Source of the DNA: Mucilaginibacter sp. OK098
GTDB taxonomy: Bacteria; Bacteroidota; Bacteroidia; Sphingobacteriales; Sphingobacteriaceae
NCBI RefSeq assembly: GCF_900142915.1
Contig: NZ_FRCM01000015.1
Location: 1 to 64,000, forward strand
Direction of reading: 5' to 3'
DNA length: 64,000 nt
Below are positions 20,001 through 29,754 of this stretch, one piece after another. Position 1 is the first letter of the stretch. The number at the start of each line of letters is the position of its first letter. The notes under the pieces are model-generated. The model ran no database searches. It was not told where the DNA came from and worked only from the letters and a program-made list of their open reading frames with translations. The translations under genes and the position numbers were made by a program.

Positions 20001-20561
20001 GTACGCCCGCGGCCATTACCGGTGTACCGGCTGTTAAACTTTACCGCCCAAAAAGTAACCGGTGGAGTGCAGGTAAGCTGGAAAACGGAGGCGGAAAGCA
20101 ATTATACGGGCTTTGTATTACAAAAGCAGGACGGCACCACCTTTAACCCGCTGTACAGCAAACAGGGTGATGGCGGCGGCATTTATACCTTTATTGACCC
20201 CAGCCCGGTAACCGGGGCCAATACCTACCGTTTACAGCAGGATAACATAGTAGGGGCAATCAGCCTGTCGCCGGCAATAACTATCATTTATAACCCTGCG
20301 GGTCAGGTGGGCTTAATGAATGTTTACCCCAACCCCACAAAAGCAACCATCAGTGTAAATGTATCAAGTATGACGTCGGCAGCGCCGACTTATAAAGCCA
20401 ATATTTATAATTCGGCAGGGCAGCTGATGATGCAAAGATCGGTAAGCAGCAACAGCTGGACCGAGGATGTAACCCAATATACCCCGGGGACCTATATTAT
20501 TCAATTAAAAGATAACAGTGGAAATTTGATAGGGAAATCAAAATTTGTAAAAACCAACTAG
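17046..20561 (+). CDS. T9SS surface/secreted protein, array copy B
   Basis: 1171 residues. The signal peptide ends near TTNVFADIFDWTG. A low-complexity beta-helix-like N-terminal region of ~540 residues is rich in Thr, Asn and Gly. The shared module begins at ERFLNGGGTLTNRGYRLLS and ends with a T9SS sorting domain from about residue 1093. Homology to copy C extends further N-terminal than to A or D, for example GGAVNLNTNSPTVTV and GTQFNKVSF. A terminator-like hairpin and a decayed msrA copy follow. Function unknown; secretion by T9SS is inferred from the C-terminal domain. Confidence 0.88.
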   Translation: MRKVYKSYLSRISKIVFSALILSLLTTNVFADIFDWTGAFNTDATNALNWQNENIFGLHFVPIAGDDVQVGIANTFVYSNLNVTASTTWKSLTVGFTYGYNSATTGYLNPNPVTGTTNTAFTSSIIVNSGVTLTVSGNITINNYASATSSTNNFVNVTFSGAGTVLCQSNFLVGDASTQPALTVADVTKFSAQVNQLTISGNLVLNSNGNTILTAPNRGICYPWFSVEKGITTLLKQVVFATNNAPFADAVDSYNPPLTTYPGYGKFTADNTTASASTLELKYKTPIVPADKFYVYLTYGGNNGTVLYDDPTVENQTIYTANEPSVTTSASYINSTNPNATTSYYNLTFSGASTKVVDQNSTITGATPQGLTVGGTWATSGGAVNLNTNSPTVTVTGGWTNSAVVTQNLGNISVTGPVANTGTLTLGSGNFTMNGNYTNSGSGIYTQSTGTTFFSGNVAQSLIDNTTAGTQFNKVSFTSNTLANAKAMSGTGGFAVSSTGILTIVGATTTLDAGGVLTFRSASTSSAAVDIIPTGSVIKGLVYAERFLNGGGTLTNRGYRLLSSPVNQTSFATSASNTYGLFYLNTSHSYGGNTSVGAYTAGPGGSGFSTSNNNATIYLYDESQIYNGRSFTLGNHVPVNAIAATTETVGAASGKTIPIGNGFLMYFVGATGRANATTAILPTDATLTANGYINQGTFIVKLWTTGAATLSYTTPDANHPYPGLNMVGNPYPSTIDLNLVLNQNLTQINSIYVLSARNSPNQKYIAFTPNGTSAPSAGYAVSGEGFFVTAKTTGNTLTFNESQKVPASQLSGSALIMSTPNTQAKTLSGKLPNSQNSLAAAVPQGDALTGLYMKIERDSTTYDYCGIYFRKDWSATFAEDDAKDMNGTTGPVVMSSLSSDNIRASVNHMPDYTKGVNVKLYANARADGQYKLKIEDIRNIDTLYDIYLIDHYKKDSLDIRRYGTYLFDISKADTSSYGGSRFELSVRPRPLPVYRLLNFTAQKVTGGVQVSWKTEAESNYTGFVLQKQDGTTFNPLYSKQGDGGGIYTFIDPSPVTGANTYRLQQDNIVGAISLSPAITIIYNPAGQVGLMNVYPNPTKATISVNVSSMTSAAPTYKANIYNSAGQLMMQRSVSSNSWTEDVTQYTPGTYIIQLKDNSGNLIGKSKFVKTN

Positions 20562-20618
20562 TGTTAAGTCACTTGTGAATTGACGTTTAGCCTGTAGCCT
20601 TCAACTAACAGAACGACC

Positions 20619-20652
20619 AAAGGCACCCCTGACTTGAGGCAAGTGCCTTTTC
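20619..20652 (+). terminator. Probable terminator after T9SS copy B
   Basis: AAAGGCAC at 20619-20626 pairs with GTGCCTTT at 20643-20650, with part of the loop also able to pair. A short T run follows. Confidence 0.55.
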
Positions 20653-20754
20653 AAATTACGACTGTTTCCTTAGCTTCCTGAAAGTTGAGTATATAAACGC
20701 AACGCTGTATTACGCAAAATATATAAACCCATGTAAACCCACTTTTCCCAATCT

Positions 20755-21030
20755 TGCATTGTGACCCAAGACAATGTGCCAACATCGCCTCCCCGGCGGT
20801 TTAATGTGGTTGGATTATGAGTTTTTTAAATATTAGTAATAATTCGTCAAACGATAATTCATCAGCATCGGATTCCAGCTGAAGAACCTCTGTGTGCCCG
20901 GTATCGCCATTACAAACATCCTTATAGGCAGGATTTTAGTATGGCCGCCCATATAACCCGTAGCCAGACTTTTGGCCCCTTTAACAGTTTCAAATATAGC
21001 CTCAGTGCACCAAAAACACCCATTTCCAAA
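20755..21030 (-). pseudogene. msrA: Decayed peptide-methionine (S)-S-oxide reductase, relic 1
   Basis: Read on the minus strand in three successive frames, the stretch gives FGNGCFWCTEAIFETVKGAK, then NPAYKDVCNGDTGHTEVLQL, then KTHNPTTLNRRGGDVGTLSW. These follow MsrA in order, including the GCFWC active site. At least two frameshifts separate them, and the C-terminal third is missing. It cannot make a working enzyme. It lies convergent to T9SS copy B. Confidence 0.8.
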
Positions 21031-21645
21031 TATTATTTTTCAATATTCATATGCTAATAATGAAGATAAGATTTGATTGATTTGTAATGGATATGCAGGC
21101 TATTAAATGGCAATTTGATAACTGTCTCTCTTAATTCATCTCCATGGTTTATAGTATAAATTAAGCAATCAAATGTTTCACGAAAACCCCTTTTTTAACA
21201 AATTCAGGGATTGTTAACATGTTAATAAGTACCTGTCTCAAAAAATAACAAAAGTTGGTTCTTTGTGGGGATTGATTTAATTATTGAATAAATCCACCGG
21301 TAAAAACACTGTTAATAACAAGGTTGTGTAGTGATGTTCAGCGTTATTAACGGCTAAATTATCCGGTTAAACTGCTATTGTAAGAATGCTTTCATCTTAT
21401 TTTTTTTATCGCTGTCCTGTTACAGATGGTATGGAAGGCGAACGTCCTGAAAGTGCCGGTAACGTAACACTTATCAGCCCTATTCAGGGTAAACCGGCAG
21501 CAGCAGCTATTCAGTTAACAGACCCGGAAAAAAATCACATCAAACGGCAACAAGTACTACCTCGTTAGAAAAAATTTGTTGCGAAAAATGGCCTAAATCA
21601 ATTTTATAAATAATACTGGCTTAATAATATTATGAATGCTGATTT
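21031..21645. other. Spacer before T9SS copy C
   Basis: No confident gene. A 60-codon open frame at 21386-21568 has no recognisable family and may be a remnant. The rest is AT-rich and should contain the promoter of copy C, though none is assignable. Confidence 0.4.
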
Positions 21646-24600
21646 ATGCTAAAAAATAAAATATTGAAAACACTGTTACTTAGATTTTTTTTACTTTGTT
21701 TCTTCTCCTTTCTTTTTGCCGGAAAATGTTTGGCTGTATGGACTTTTGACTGGACTGGCTCCTCTTCAACCTCGTGGACCAATTCGTCAAACTGGTCGAG
21801 AAGCGGATCCGGTACTGCGGGTGTCAACTATCCCGGACAGTTAGGGTCAACTACTGATATTGTACAGATTGCTGTAAATTATTCGCTTAATACAGCTAAT
21901 TGCATACCTGTATTAAGTACTGCCGGAACTACTAAGATAGCAAAACTCATTTTTGGGGGTAGCTTTACCAGTGGCAATGTAAACTATCCGGGTATAAGTG
22001 TAAGCAGCGGCTGTAACCTAACTGTTACCGGCGATATCAATGTTATTACAGATACTAATCCGGGTAGCTATACGTACAATGGGGGAACATTGCCTACTAA
22101 TCAATTCCAGATTACCGGGGCAGGTACCCTACAGGCTACTAACATGTATATTTATGCAAATTATGGCTCATCGGCTGCTCAATCTACTCAACAAGCGGTA
22201 ATATCATCTATTGCTAACCTTATTCTAACAGGTAATATGGTGTTAACATCTGAAAATTATTATTCGTTTTTTACTCTTTATAATCAGTATGCTAGTTTTT
22301 ATCTTAATAGTGGCACAACCGAAATAGACGGTGTTATCCAAACTTTAAACACGGTTTCAGGTACTGTCACTTATCCTACATCTACTTTACAAATTAATCC
22401 ATCTTCTTCGGCCGGTGCAGTCCTCAAGCTAGTTGGCGCAACAGCGCTATCAGGGTTGTCGGCTTCAGGTACAAACGTTGTTGACGTAAATAACACTTAT
22501 ACTACGGTTAATTATTCGGGCACAAGCCAAACGGTTTACACCTCCACAGCAGCTAACGTTTCAGGTGGCATGGCGTATTATAATCTTACCTTGTCCGGCG
22601 GTACCGAAACTCCTGCATCGGGCACTTTGGCGGTAGCTAATGATTTTACTACAACAGGCGGTGGCGCTGTAAATTTAAATACCAACAATCCTACAGTAAC
22701 AGTTGGGAATAATTGGACAAATGCTGCAAATGTAACCCAGGGCGCAGGTAATATTACGGTAACCAATGTGCTTCAAAACACCAGTGGCACCATTCAACTA
22801 GGTACAGGAAACTTAACAACCAGCACATTGCAAAATAGTGGAGGGACAATAGCTGGCGGGGCCGGGCCGGGTGTTGTAACAGTTAGTAATACTTTTCAAA
22901 ATAACGGTGGTACTTACCAGTGTAATGCCGAAAACCTTTATATTAATGGAGGCACTTACCAAAACACTTCAACATTTACAGCCGGTTCGGGCACCGTATA
23001 TTTTAACGGAACAGCGGCGCAATCATTATCAGATATAAGCACATCGGGCACCCAGTTTAATAAAGTTAGCTTTAGCGGCAACACGCTTGCAAATGCAAAA
23101 ACGATGTCAGGATCTGGCGGTTTTGCGGTATCCTCTACCGGCATATTAACCATGGTTGGGGCTACTACAACCTTAGATGCAGGCGGCGTGTTGACCCTTA
23201 GGTCTGCCAGTACAAGTTCAGCAGCGGTAGATATTATCACATCACCATCAGTGATAAAGGGCCTTGTATATGTTGAGCGTTTTTTAAATGGTGGTTCATC
23301 ATTAACCAACCGTGGCTACCGGTTATTGTCATCACCGGTAAGTCAAACCAGTTTGCCAACCACCGCATCAAATACTTACGGATTATTTTATCTCAATACC
23401 AGTCATACCTACGGCGGTATTACTTCCTCAGGGGCCTATACAGCAGGACCCGGGGGCAGCGGGTTTAGCACAAGTAACAACAATGCTACCATCTATTTAT
23501 ATGACGAGTCACAAATTTATAACGGCAAGAGCTTTACGCTTGGCAACCATGTCCCGGTAAATGCAATTGCGGCAACTACCGAAACGGTTGGTGCAACTTC
23601 TGGTAAAACTATCCCTATAGGGAATGGTTTTTTAATGTACTTTGTAGGTGCTACCGGGCGTGCAAATGCAACTACAGCCATCTTGCCGACTGATGCAACA
23701 TTAACGGCAAACGGTTATATCAACCAGGGAACTTTTACGGTAAAGTTGTGGACAGGGCTCGCAACATTATCGTATACAACAGGTGCGCCTAGTACTCATC
23801 CATATCCGGGGTTAAATATGGTAGGCAACCCGTATCCGAGCACCATAGATCTGAGTGTTGTGCTTAGTCAAAATCTTACCCAAATTAACAGTATTTATGT
23901 GCTGTCGGCAAGGAACAGCCCAAACCAAAAATATATTGCTTATACGCCAAACGGCACATCAGCACCAAGTGCGGGTTATGCGGTAAGCGGAGAAGGTTTT
24001 TTTGTAACGGCAAAAGGCCCGGCTAATACCAATGCCCTGACCTTTAATGAATCGCAAAAAGTACCGGCCACCCAGTTAACTGGTGCAGCGTTGATCATGT
24101 CAACCCCCAACGCGCAGGTTAAGGGAGTGGGCGGCCAGGTAGCATTTGGCCAAAACTCACTGGCGGCAGCCGTGCCGCAGGGCGATGCGCTTACTGGCTT
24201 ATATATGAAAATAGAACGTGACAGCGCCACTTATGATTATTGCGGGATCTATTTTAGGAAAGACTGGTCGGCAACATTTGCAGAAGACGATGCCAAAGAC
24301 ATGAACGCAACAAGCGGTCCGGTTGTGATGTCAAGCTTAAGCGCGGATAACATCCGTGCTTCAGTAAACCACATGCCCGATTATACCAAAGGCGTTAACG
24401 TAAAGCTTTATGCCAATGCCAGTACAAACGGACAGTATAAATTAAAGATAGAAGACATCAGGAACATTGATACGCTGTATAATATCTACCTGATCGATCA
24501 TTATAAAAAAGATTCGCTGGATATCCGCCGATACGGAACCTATTTATTTGATATCAGTAAAGCAGATACGTCCTCCTATGGAGGTTCGCGTTTTGAGCTG

Positions 24601-25164
24601 TCGGTACGTCCGCGGCCATTACCGGTGTACCGGCTGTTAAACTTTACCGCTCAAAAGGTAAGCGGAGGCGTACAGGTAAGCTGGAAAACAGAAGCGGAAA
24701 GCAATTACACAGGCTTTGTATTACAAAAGCAGGACGGCACCACCTTTGACCCGCTGTATAGCAAACAAGGTGATGGCGGCGGCATTTATACCTTTATTGA
24801 CCCCAGCCCGGTAACCGGGGCCAATACCTACCGGCTGCAGCAGGATAACATAGTGGGGGCAATCAGCCTGTCGCCGGCAATAACTATTATTTATAACCCG
24901 GCGGGTCAGGCGGGCTTAATGAGCGTTTATCCCAACCCCACAAAAGCCACCATCAGTGTAAATGTATCAAGTATGACATCGGCAGCGCCAACGTATAAAG
25001 CCAATATTTATAATTCGGCAGGGCAGATGATGATGCAAAGATCGGTAAGCAGCAACAGCTGGACCGAGGATGTAACCCAGTATACCCCGGGGACCTATAT
25101 TATTCAATTAAAAGATAATAGTGGAAATTTGATCGGGAAATCAAAATTTGTAAAAACCAATTAA
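21646..25164 (+). CDS. T9SS surface/secreted protein, array copy C
   Basis: 1172 residues. The hydrophobic signal peptide ends near AGKCLAVWTFDWTG. The N-terminal ~540 residues are Thr/Asn/Gly/Ser-rich beta repeats. The shared module starts at VERFLNGGSSLTNRGYRLLS, and the T9SS sorting domain starts near residue 1093. The first half of the shared module follows the B type (FYLNTSHTYGG). The segment VKGVGGQVAFGQNSLAAAVP follows copy D instead, which gives a mosaic pattern. A second msrA relic lies just past the stop. Function unknown. Confidence 0.88.
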   Translation: MLKNKILKTLLLRFFLLCFFSFLFAGKCLAVWTFDWTGSSSTSWTNSSNWSRSGSGTAGVNYPGQLGSTTDIVQIAVNYSLNTANCIPVLSTAGTTKIAKLIFGGSFTSGNVNYPGISVSSGCNLTVTGDINVITDTNPGSYTYNGGTLPTNQFQITGAGTLQATNMYIYANYGSSAAQSTQQAVISSIANLILTGNMVLTSENYYSFFTLYNQYASFYLNSGTTEIDGVIQTLNTVSGTVTYPTSTLQINPSSSAGAVLKLVGATALSGLSASGTNVVDVNNTYTTVNYSGTSQTVYTSTAANVSGGMAYYNLTLSGGTETPASGTLAVANDFTTTGGGAVNLNTNNPTVTVGNNWTNAANVTQGAGNITVTNVLQNTSGTIQLGTGNLTTSTLQNSGGTIAGGAGPGVVTVSNTFQNNGGTYQCNAENLYINGGTYQNTSTFTAGSGTVYFNGTAAQSLSDISTSGTQFNKVSFSGNTLANAKTMSGSGGFAVSSTGILTMVGATTTLDAGGVLTLRSASTSSAAVDIITSPSVIKGLVYVERFLNGGSSLTNRGYRLLSSPVSQTSLPTTASNTYGLFYLNTSHTYGGITSSGAYTAGPGGSGFSTSNNNATIYLYDESQIYNGKSFTLGNHVPVNAIAATTETVGATSGKTIPIGNGFLMYFVGATGRANATTAILPTDATLTANGYINQGTFTVKLWTGLATLSYTTGAPSTHPYPGLNMVGNPYPSTIDLSVVLSQNLTQINSIYVLSARNSPNQKYIAYTPNGTSAPSAGYAVSGEGFFVTAKGPANTNALTFNESQKVPATQLTGAALIMSTPNAQVKGVGGQVAFGQNSLAAAVPQGDALTGLYMKIERDSATYDYCGIYFRKDWSATFAEDDAKDMNATSGPVVMSSLSADNIRASVNHMPDYTKGVNVKLYANASTNGQYKLKIEDIRNIDTLYNIYLIDHYKKDSLDIRRYGTYLFDISKADTSSYGGSRFELSVRPRPLPVYRLLNFTAQKVSGGVQVSWKTEAESNYTGFVLQKQDGTTFDPLYSKQGDGGGIYTFIDPSPVTGANTYRLQQDNIVGAISLSPAITIIYNPAGQAGLMSVYPNPTKATISVNVSSMTSAAPTYKANIYNSAGQMMMQRSVSSNSWTEDVTQYTPGTYIIQLKDNSGNLIGKSKFVKTN

Positions 25165-25184
25165 TTCAATAACCTACTACTAAG

Positions 25185-25465
25185 TTAGAGCAATTCAGGC
25201 CTTATCTTTTCAGCGAACTCCTTTGTAAATTTATACAGCTTTGGCTGTATAACGGCAGCGCAATAAGAATTATGTGGATTGTTGGCAAAGTAATTTTGAT
25301 GATAATCTTCCGCCTTGTAAAACTAACTTGCCGGATTAACTTCTGTTACAATAGGCCGGTTAAAAATCTTTTCATCCGTTAACCTTTTTATCATAGCCAG
25401 GCTTTTAGCCCCCTTTAACGTTTTCAATATTGTCTGGTGCACAAAAAGCCGCCATTACCAAATGT
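25185..25465 (-). pseudogene. msrA: Decayed peptide-methionine (S)-S-oxide reductase, relic 2
   Basis: On the minus strand a degraded start GNGGFLCT (the active-site GCFWC is altered) and ENVKG are followed by a large internal deletion. The MsrA C-terminus then appears: IFNRPIVTEVNPAS, a stop codon, then FYKAEDYHQNYFANNPHNSY, and a natural stop at 25185-25187. With the deletion, an internal stop and a lost catalytic Cys it is dead. It sits convergent to copy C, as relic 1 does to copy B. Confidence 0.8.
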
Positions 25466-25652
25466 AATACATGAAGATTTATGTGGACTTCCGGGGGCTT
25501 ACTATGATAGTTTGATTGCCTAAAATAGCTTTATTTTAAAAGTATTACGCTCATATTCAGCAATTTGCTGTTAAGTAAAGATCTTGAGCATAGTTGCTGT
25601 AACAATTAGGAACAGTTTACGTAAAAGGCCAGGTCTTAACATTATCGCTAAA

Positions 25653-28600
25653 ATGCTATTTCATCGCTACCTCCTGATTAAATTTTTACTTGCGTTTATT
25701 ATTACTATCTGTTTCGTTAAGAACAGTACTGCCCAAAGCGTAAGTATCACATCTCCTGCAGATAATACGATTGTAACAATTGGTACTCCATTCACTGCAA
25801 GTGTCTTGGAGACCCTCAATGGTTATACGCTTCTAAGCATGTCTTTCGCCGTAGACGGGGGCTCTTCCATTGCAGCAACTATGAGTGGCACAACAGGTAG
25901 CGCAAGCATTCCAACTACAGGCCTATCGTATGGAGCGCATACATTAACTGTAACAGGTATATTTCACCCTTTTATCGGGTCTAATGTTACCAAAACCAAT
26001 AGCATAACTTTCCTGGTAAAGCCCGTACAGCCTGATATTACTACGGGTAGTTATGGTTTTAGCATACCAATTACCCTCAAGATGTCAAGTACGAGTGTTA
26101 GCGCCGGCGCATCATTAACTGCTTTCCCGGCCTTGGTTTATATACAAAGTGATTCATTGAAGATCGGCAAAGTTTGCGGAGACAAAGTTCAATTCCCAAC
26201 TGGTAACGGAGGAGGCGCCGCTGTCGGAACAAATTATGATTTTGCATTTACAGAAACAGGCACTAATACCGAACTTTATTACCAGGTTGATACTTACGAT
26301 TCAGTTAACGGGATCTTGCTGGCATGGGTGCAGGTGCCTGCATTAACCAAGGCCGACAAAACCCTTACCTTTTATTTTGGTTCTCAAAGTCCATCTCATT
26401 CCTCGGCGTTTTCCGCTTCAACATGGCCAAGTGATTATTTAGCGGTTTACCATTTTAGTGAAGGTTCGCCCACTGCCACCGTGTTGGACGCTACACTTCA
26501 CGCGAGGAACGCCGTGCAGGCGAATACCGCTATAACCAACGACGAAATACATGTTGCTGCAGGCATACCAACAACCGGCGGAGCTTACACCTTTAACGGA
26601 ACCAACACAAGCATTATTCAAAATACAGGGACCTTTCCCGATTGTACAAGTCAATTTACTGTATCTGCCTGGGTAACCTATACCGGAACATCAACAAGTG
26701 ATAATAAGCTGGTATCTGATCAGCTTGATTATGGCCATGGCTATAAATTGAGCGTAAGAAACAGTACCATTGAAAGTGAAACCAGGACAGCTGCGAACCC
26801 CGTTCCGGGGAATGTATGGGATGCCGGTACACCTGTTTCTCCTAACACATGGTCATATGTACAGGGAGAATATAATGGATCATCGTTTCTGAATTATTTA
26901 AACGGAAGTTTTGCTACTGGCGGTGCATTTAAACCTGGCACTAATAGCACGAATGCCCCGCCGGAAGCCGGTAATTATCTTACCATGGGTTTGGATCACG
27001 GTACGGGAACAGCAAATGGAGGTTATAACGATGCTTATTTTTTTAGCGGCGTAATGGATGAAGTACGTATTTCAAATATAGCAAAATCTGCCGATTGGGT
27101 AAGTGCTGAATATTATAATCAAAAGAACCCTAAACTTTTTACCGTTTGCAATGCAGTAGCAACCAATGCAATCAATGGCCAAACCTTAAATGCAGGAGCA
27201 TTAATTTATAGCTGGAAAGGCAGCTCAAGTAACAGTCTGACAACTGCCGCAAACTGGGATATCGGAGTTCCTGATCTTTCAACCGGGAAAACATCGCTGG
27301 TTATTCCAACCGGATGTGCAAATTATCCCAAGTTAACGGCTTCAGGCAGTATTTATGGGCTTACAATCGCTAATGGTGCATCAATAGATTTAAACGGAAA
27401 AACCCTTAATGTTGGATGTAACATCATCAATAAGGTAACAACTGGTGGAGTGGGCATTTTAGATGCCAGTATTTTATTGGCTGTCACCACTGGAAATAGT
27501 GCTAATGCAACGGGGACTATTAATTGGAATGGTACTTTAAAGTTTCAGGTTTACAAGTCAACTAACAATGTGTCCAATACCGCCGAGTTAAGCAATATGA
27601 CTGTTAGCAACACTAACTTGTCGCCGGGCACTATAACCATTACGGGCGGCCCAATGGATATCTATAATATCCTTAAAATTAGCCAGGGCAATTTGGTTAT
27701 TGATAATTCAAACAGCGGACTTTTAACACTAAAAAGCAATGCCACACAAACGGCCGCAGTTGATGTTATGCCATCATCCTACAGCGTCCAGGGGATAGTA
27801 AACGTAGAGCGATTTTTAAATGGCGGAGGCTTAGCCGGCAACCGGGGCTACCGGTTATTATCATCGCCGGTAAACCAAACAGCAGACGTAGCGGGGATAC
27901 TAACAACACCCAATACCTTTGGTTTATTTTACCTGGGCCTTCATTCCTACGGCGGTGTTAATAATTATCCGGGTGCATTAACCATAGGCATAGGCGGCGT
28001 GGCAAAAGGGTTTGGCTTAAGCAACAATAACCCCACGATCTATTTTTACGATGAATCACAGGTTTTTAACGGTCGGAGCTTTACCCAGGGCAACCATGCC
28101 CCGGTATATGCCATAAATTCAACAAGTTCAGGGTCAGGGGTAAACCTTATCACAACTAGCACAGAAAATATTGGCTCATTAACCAATGTAAGCGTACCTG
28201 TAGGGAATGGTTTTTTAATGTACTTTGTAGGACCAAGCAGCCGGACGGACGCCTGGGCGGCTACCCTGCCGGCGGATGTAACGATGACCGCAAACGGTCA
28301 CCTGAACCAGGGGACTATCCCGGTAAAACTATGGACAAGCGCCACAACGCTATCATATACAACGGGTACAGCTGTCACCCATCCATACCCGGGACTGAAT
28401 ATGGTAGGGAATCCGTATCCGAGCACTATAGATCTGAGCAAGGTACTCAGTGATAATGCTGCCAGTATTAATGGTATTTATGTGCTGTCAGCAAGGAACA
28501 GTCCTAACCAAACCTATCTTGCTTATACAGCTAACGGCACATCAGCCCCCAACCAGGGTTATGCAGTAAGCGGGGAAGGTTTTTTTGTAAGGGCAACGGG

Positions 28601-29741
28601 TACAGGTAAGACACTGACCTTCCTGGAGTCGGAAAAAGTACCGGCCACCCAGTTAACCGGTGCAGCATTGATCATGTCAACCCCTAACACGCAGGTTAAG
28701 GGAGTGGGCGGTCAGGTAGCATTTGGCCAAAACTCACTGGCGGCAGCCGTGCCGCAGGGCGATGCGCTTACTGGCTTATATATGAAAATAGAGAAGGATA
28801 GCGTAACATATAATTATTGCGGGATCTATTTCAGGAAAGACTGGTCGGCAACCTTTGCAGAAGACGATGCCAAAGACATGAATGCAACAAGCGGGCCTGC
28901 TATCATCTCCAGCTTAACTTCGGATAACATCCGCGCTTCGGTAAACCACATGCCCGATTATACCAAAGGTGTTAATGTAAAGCTTTACGCCAATGCCAGT
29001 GCAGACGGGCAGTATAAATTAAAGATAGAAGACATCAGGAACATTGATACGCTGTATGATATCTACCTGATCGATCATTATAAAAAAGACTCGCTGGATA
29101 TCCGGCGTTACGGAACGTATTTATTTGATATCAGTAAAGCAGATACGTCCTCTTTTGGGGCTTCGCGTTTTGAGTTGTCGGTACGCCCGCGGCCATTACC
29201 GGTGTACCGGCTGTTAAACTTTACCGCTCAAAAGGTAAGCGGCGGGGTACAGGTAAGCTGGAAAACAGAAGCGGAAAGCAATTATACGGGCTTTGTATTA
29301 CAAAAGCAGGACGGCACCACCTTTAACCCGCTGTATAGCAAACAAGGTGATGGCGGCGGCATTTATACCTTTACTGACCCCAGTCCGGTAACCGGCGCCA
29401 ATACCTACCGTTTACAGCAGGATAACATAGTGGGGGCAATCAGCCTGTCGCCGGCAATAACCATCATTTATAACCCGGCGGGTCAGGCTGGCTTAATGAG
29501 CGTTTACCCCAACCCCACAAAAGCAACCATCAGTGTAAATGTATCAAGTATGACATCGGCAGCGCCGACTTATAAAGCCAATATTTATAATTCGGCAGGG
29601 CAGCTGATGATGCAAAGATCGGTAAGCAGCAACAGCTGGACCGAGGATGTAACCCAATACACCCCAGGAGCTTATATTATTCAATTAAAAGATAATAGTG
29701 GAAATTTGATAGGAAAGTCTAAATTTGTAAAAACCAATTAA
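25653..29741 (+). CDS. T9SS surface/secreted protein with DUF2341 and LamG-like domains, array copy D
   Basis: An upstream ATG at 25584 is possible, but the ATG at 25653 places a normal signal peptide at the N-terminus (MLFHRYLLIKFLLAFIITIC, ending NSTAQS). An Ig-like domain follows (SITSPADNTIVTIGTP), then a DUF2341 domain (YYQVDTYDSVNGILLAWVQV, LTFYFGSQSP). Next is a concanavalin/LamG-like domain (FTVSAWVTYTG, MDEVRISNIAKSADW). The shared module begins at VERFLNGGGLAGNRGYRLLS and closes with the T9SS sorting domain. It is about 1362 residues from this start. DUF2341/LamG pairs often bind glycans. A small membrane protein gene starts 13 bases after the stop, suggesting cotranscription. Confidence 0.88.
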   Translation: MLFHRYLLIKFLLAFIITICFVKNSTAQSVSITSPADNTIVTIGTPFTASVLETLNGYTLLSMSFAVDGGSSIAATMSGTTGSASIPTTGLSYGAHTLTVTGIFHPFIGSNVTKTNSITFLVKPVQPDITTGSYGFSIPITLKMSSTSVSAGASLTAFPALVYIQSDSLKIGKVCGDKVQFPTGNGGGAAVGTNYDFAFTETGTNTELYYQVDTYDSVNGILLAWVQVPALTKADKTLTFYFGSQSPSHSSAFSASTWPSDYLAVYHFSEGSPTATVLDATLHARNAVQANTAITNDEIHVAAGIPTTGGAYTFNGTNTSIIQNTGTFPDCTSQFTVSAWVTYTGTSTSDNKLVSDQLDYGHGYKLSVRNSTIESETRTAANPVPGNVWDAGTPVSPNTWSYVQGEYNGSSFLNYLNGSFATGGAFKPGTNSTNAPPEAGNYLTMGLDHGTGTANGGYNDAYFFSGVMDEVRISNIAKSADWVSAEYYNQKNPKLFTVCNAVATNAINGQTLNAGALIYSWKGSSSNSLTTAANWDIGVPDLSTGKTSLVIPTGCANYPKLTASGSIYGLTIANGASIDLNGKTLNVGCNIINKVTTGGVGILDASILLAVTTGNSANATGTINWNGTLKFQVYKSTNNVSNTAELSNMTVSNTNLSPGTITITGGPMDIYNILKISQGNLVIDNSNSGLLTLKSNATQTAAVDVMPSSYSVQGIVNVERFLNGGGLAGNRGYRLLSSPVNQTADVAGILTTPNTFGLFYLGLHSYGGVNNYPGALTIGIGGVAKGFGLSNNNPTIYFYDESQVFNGRSFTQGNHAPVYAINSTSSGSGVNLITTSTENIGSLTNVSVPVGNGFLMYFVGPSSRTDAWAATLPADVTMTANGHLNQGTIPVKLWTSATTLSYTTGTAVTHPYPGLNMVGNPYPSTIDLSKVLSDNAASINGIYVLSARNSPNQTYLAYTANGTSAPNQGYAVSGEGFFVRATGTGKTLTFLESEKVPATQLTGAALIMSTPNTQVKGVGGQVAFGQNSLAAAVPQGDALTGLYMKIEKDSVTYNYCGIYFRKDWSATFAEDDAKDMNATSGPAIISSLTSDNIRASVNHMPDYTKGVNVKLYANASADGQYKLKIEDIRNIDTLYDIYLIDHYKKDSLDIRRYGTYLFDISKADTSSFGASRFELSVRPRPLPVYRLLNFTAQKVSGGVQVSWKTEAESNYTGFVLQKQDGTTFNPLYSKQGDGGGIYTFTDPSPVTGANTYRLQQDNIVGAISLSPAITIIYNPAGQAGLMSVYPNPTKATISVNVSSMTSAAPTYKANIYNSAGQLMMQRSVSSNSWTEDVTQYTPGAYIIQLKDNSGNLIGKSKFVKTN

Positions 29742-29754
29742 AAAAGAAAAGCAA

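Noticed and set aside
21386..21568. 60-codon ORF in the T9SS array spacer
   Set aside because: No family resemblance and no start context; could be a remnant but cannot be identified.
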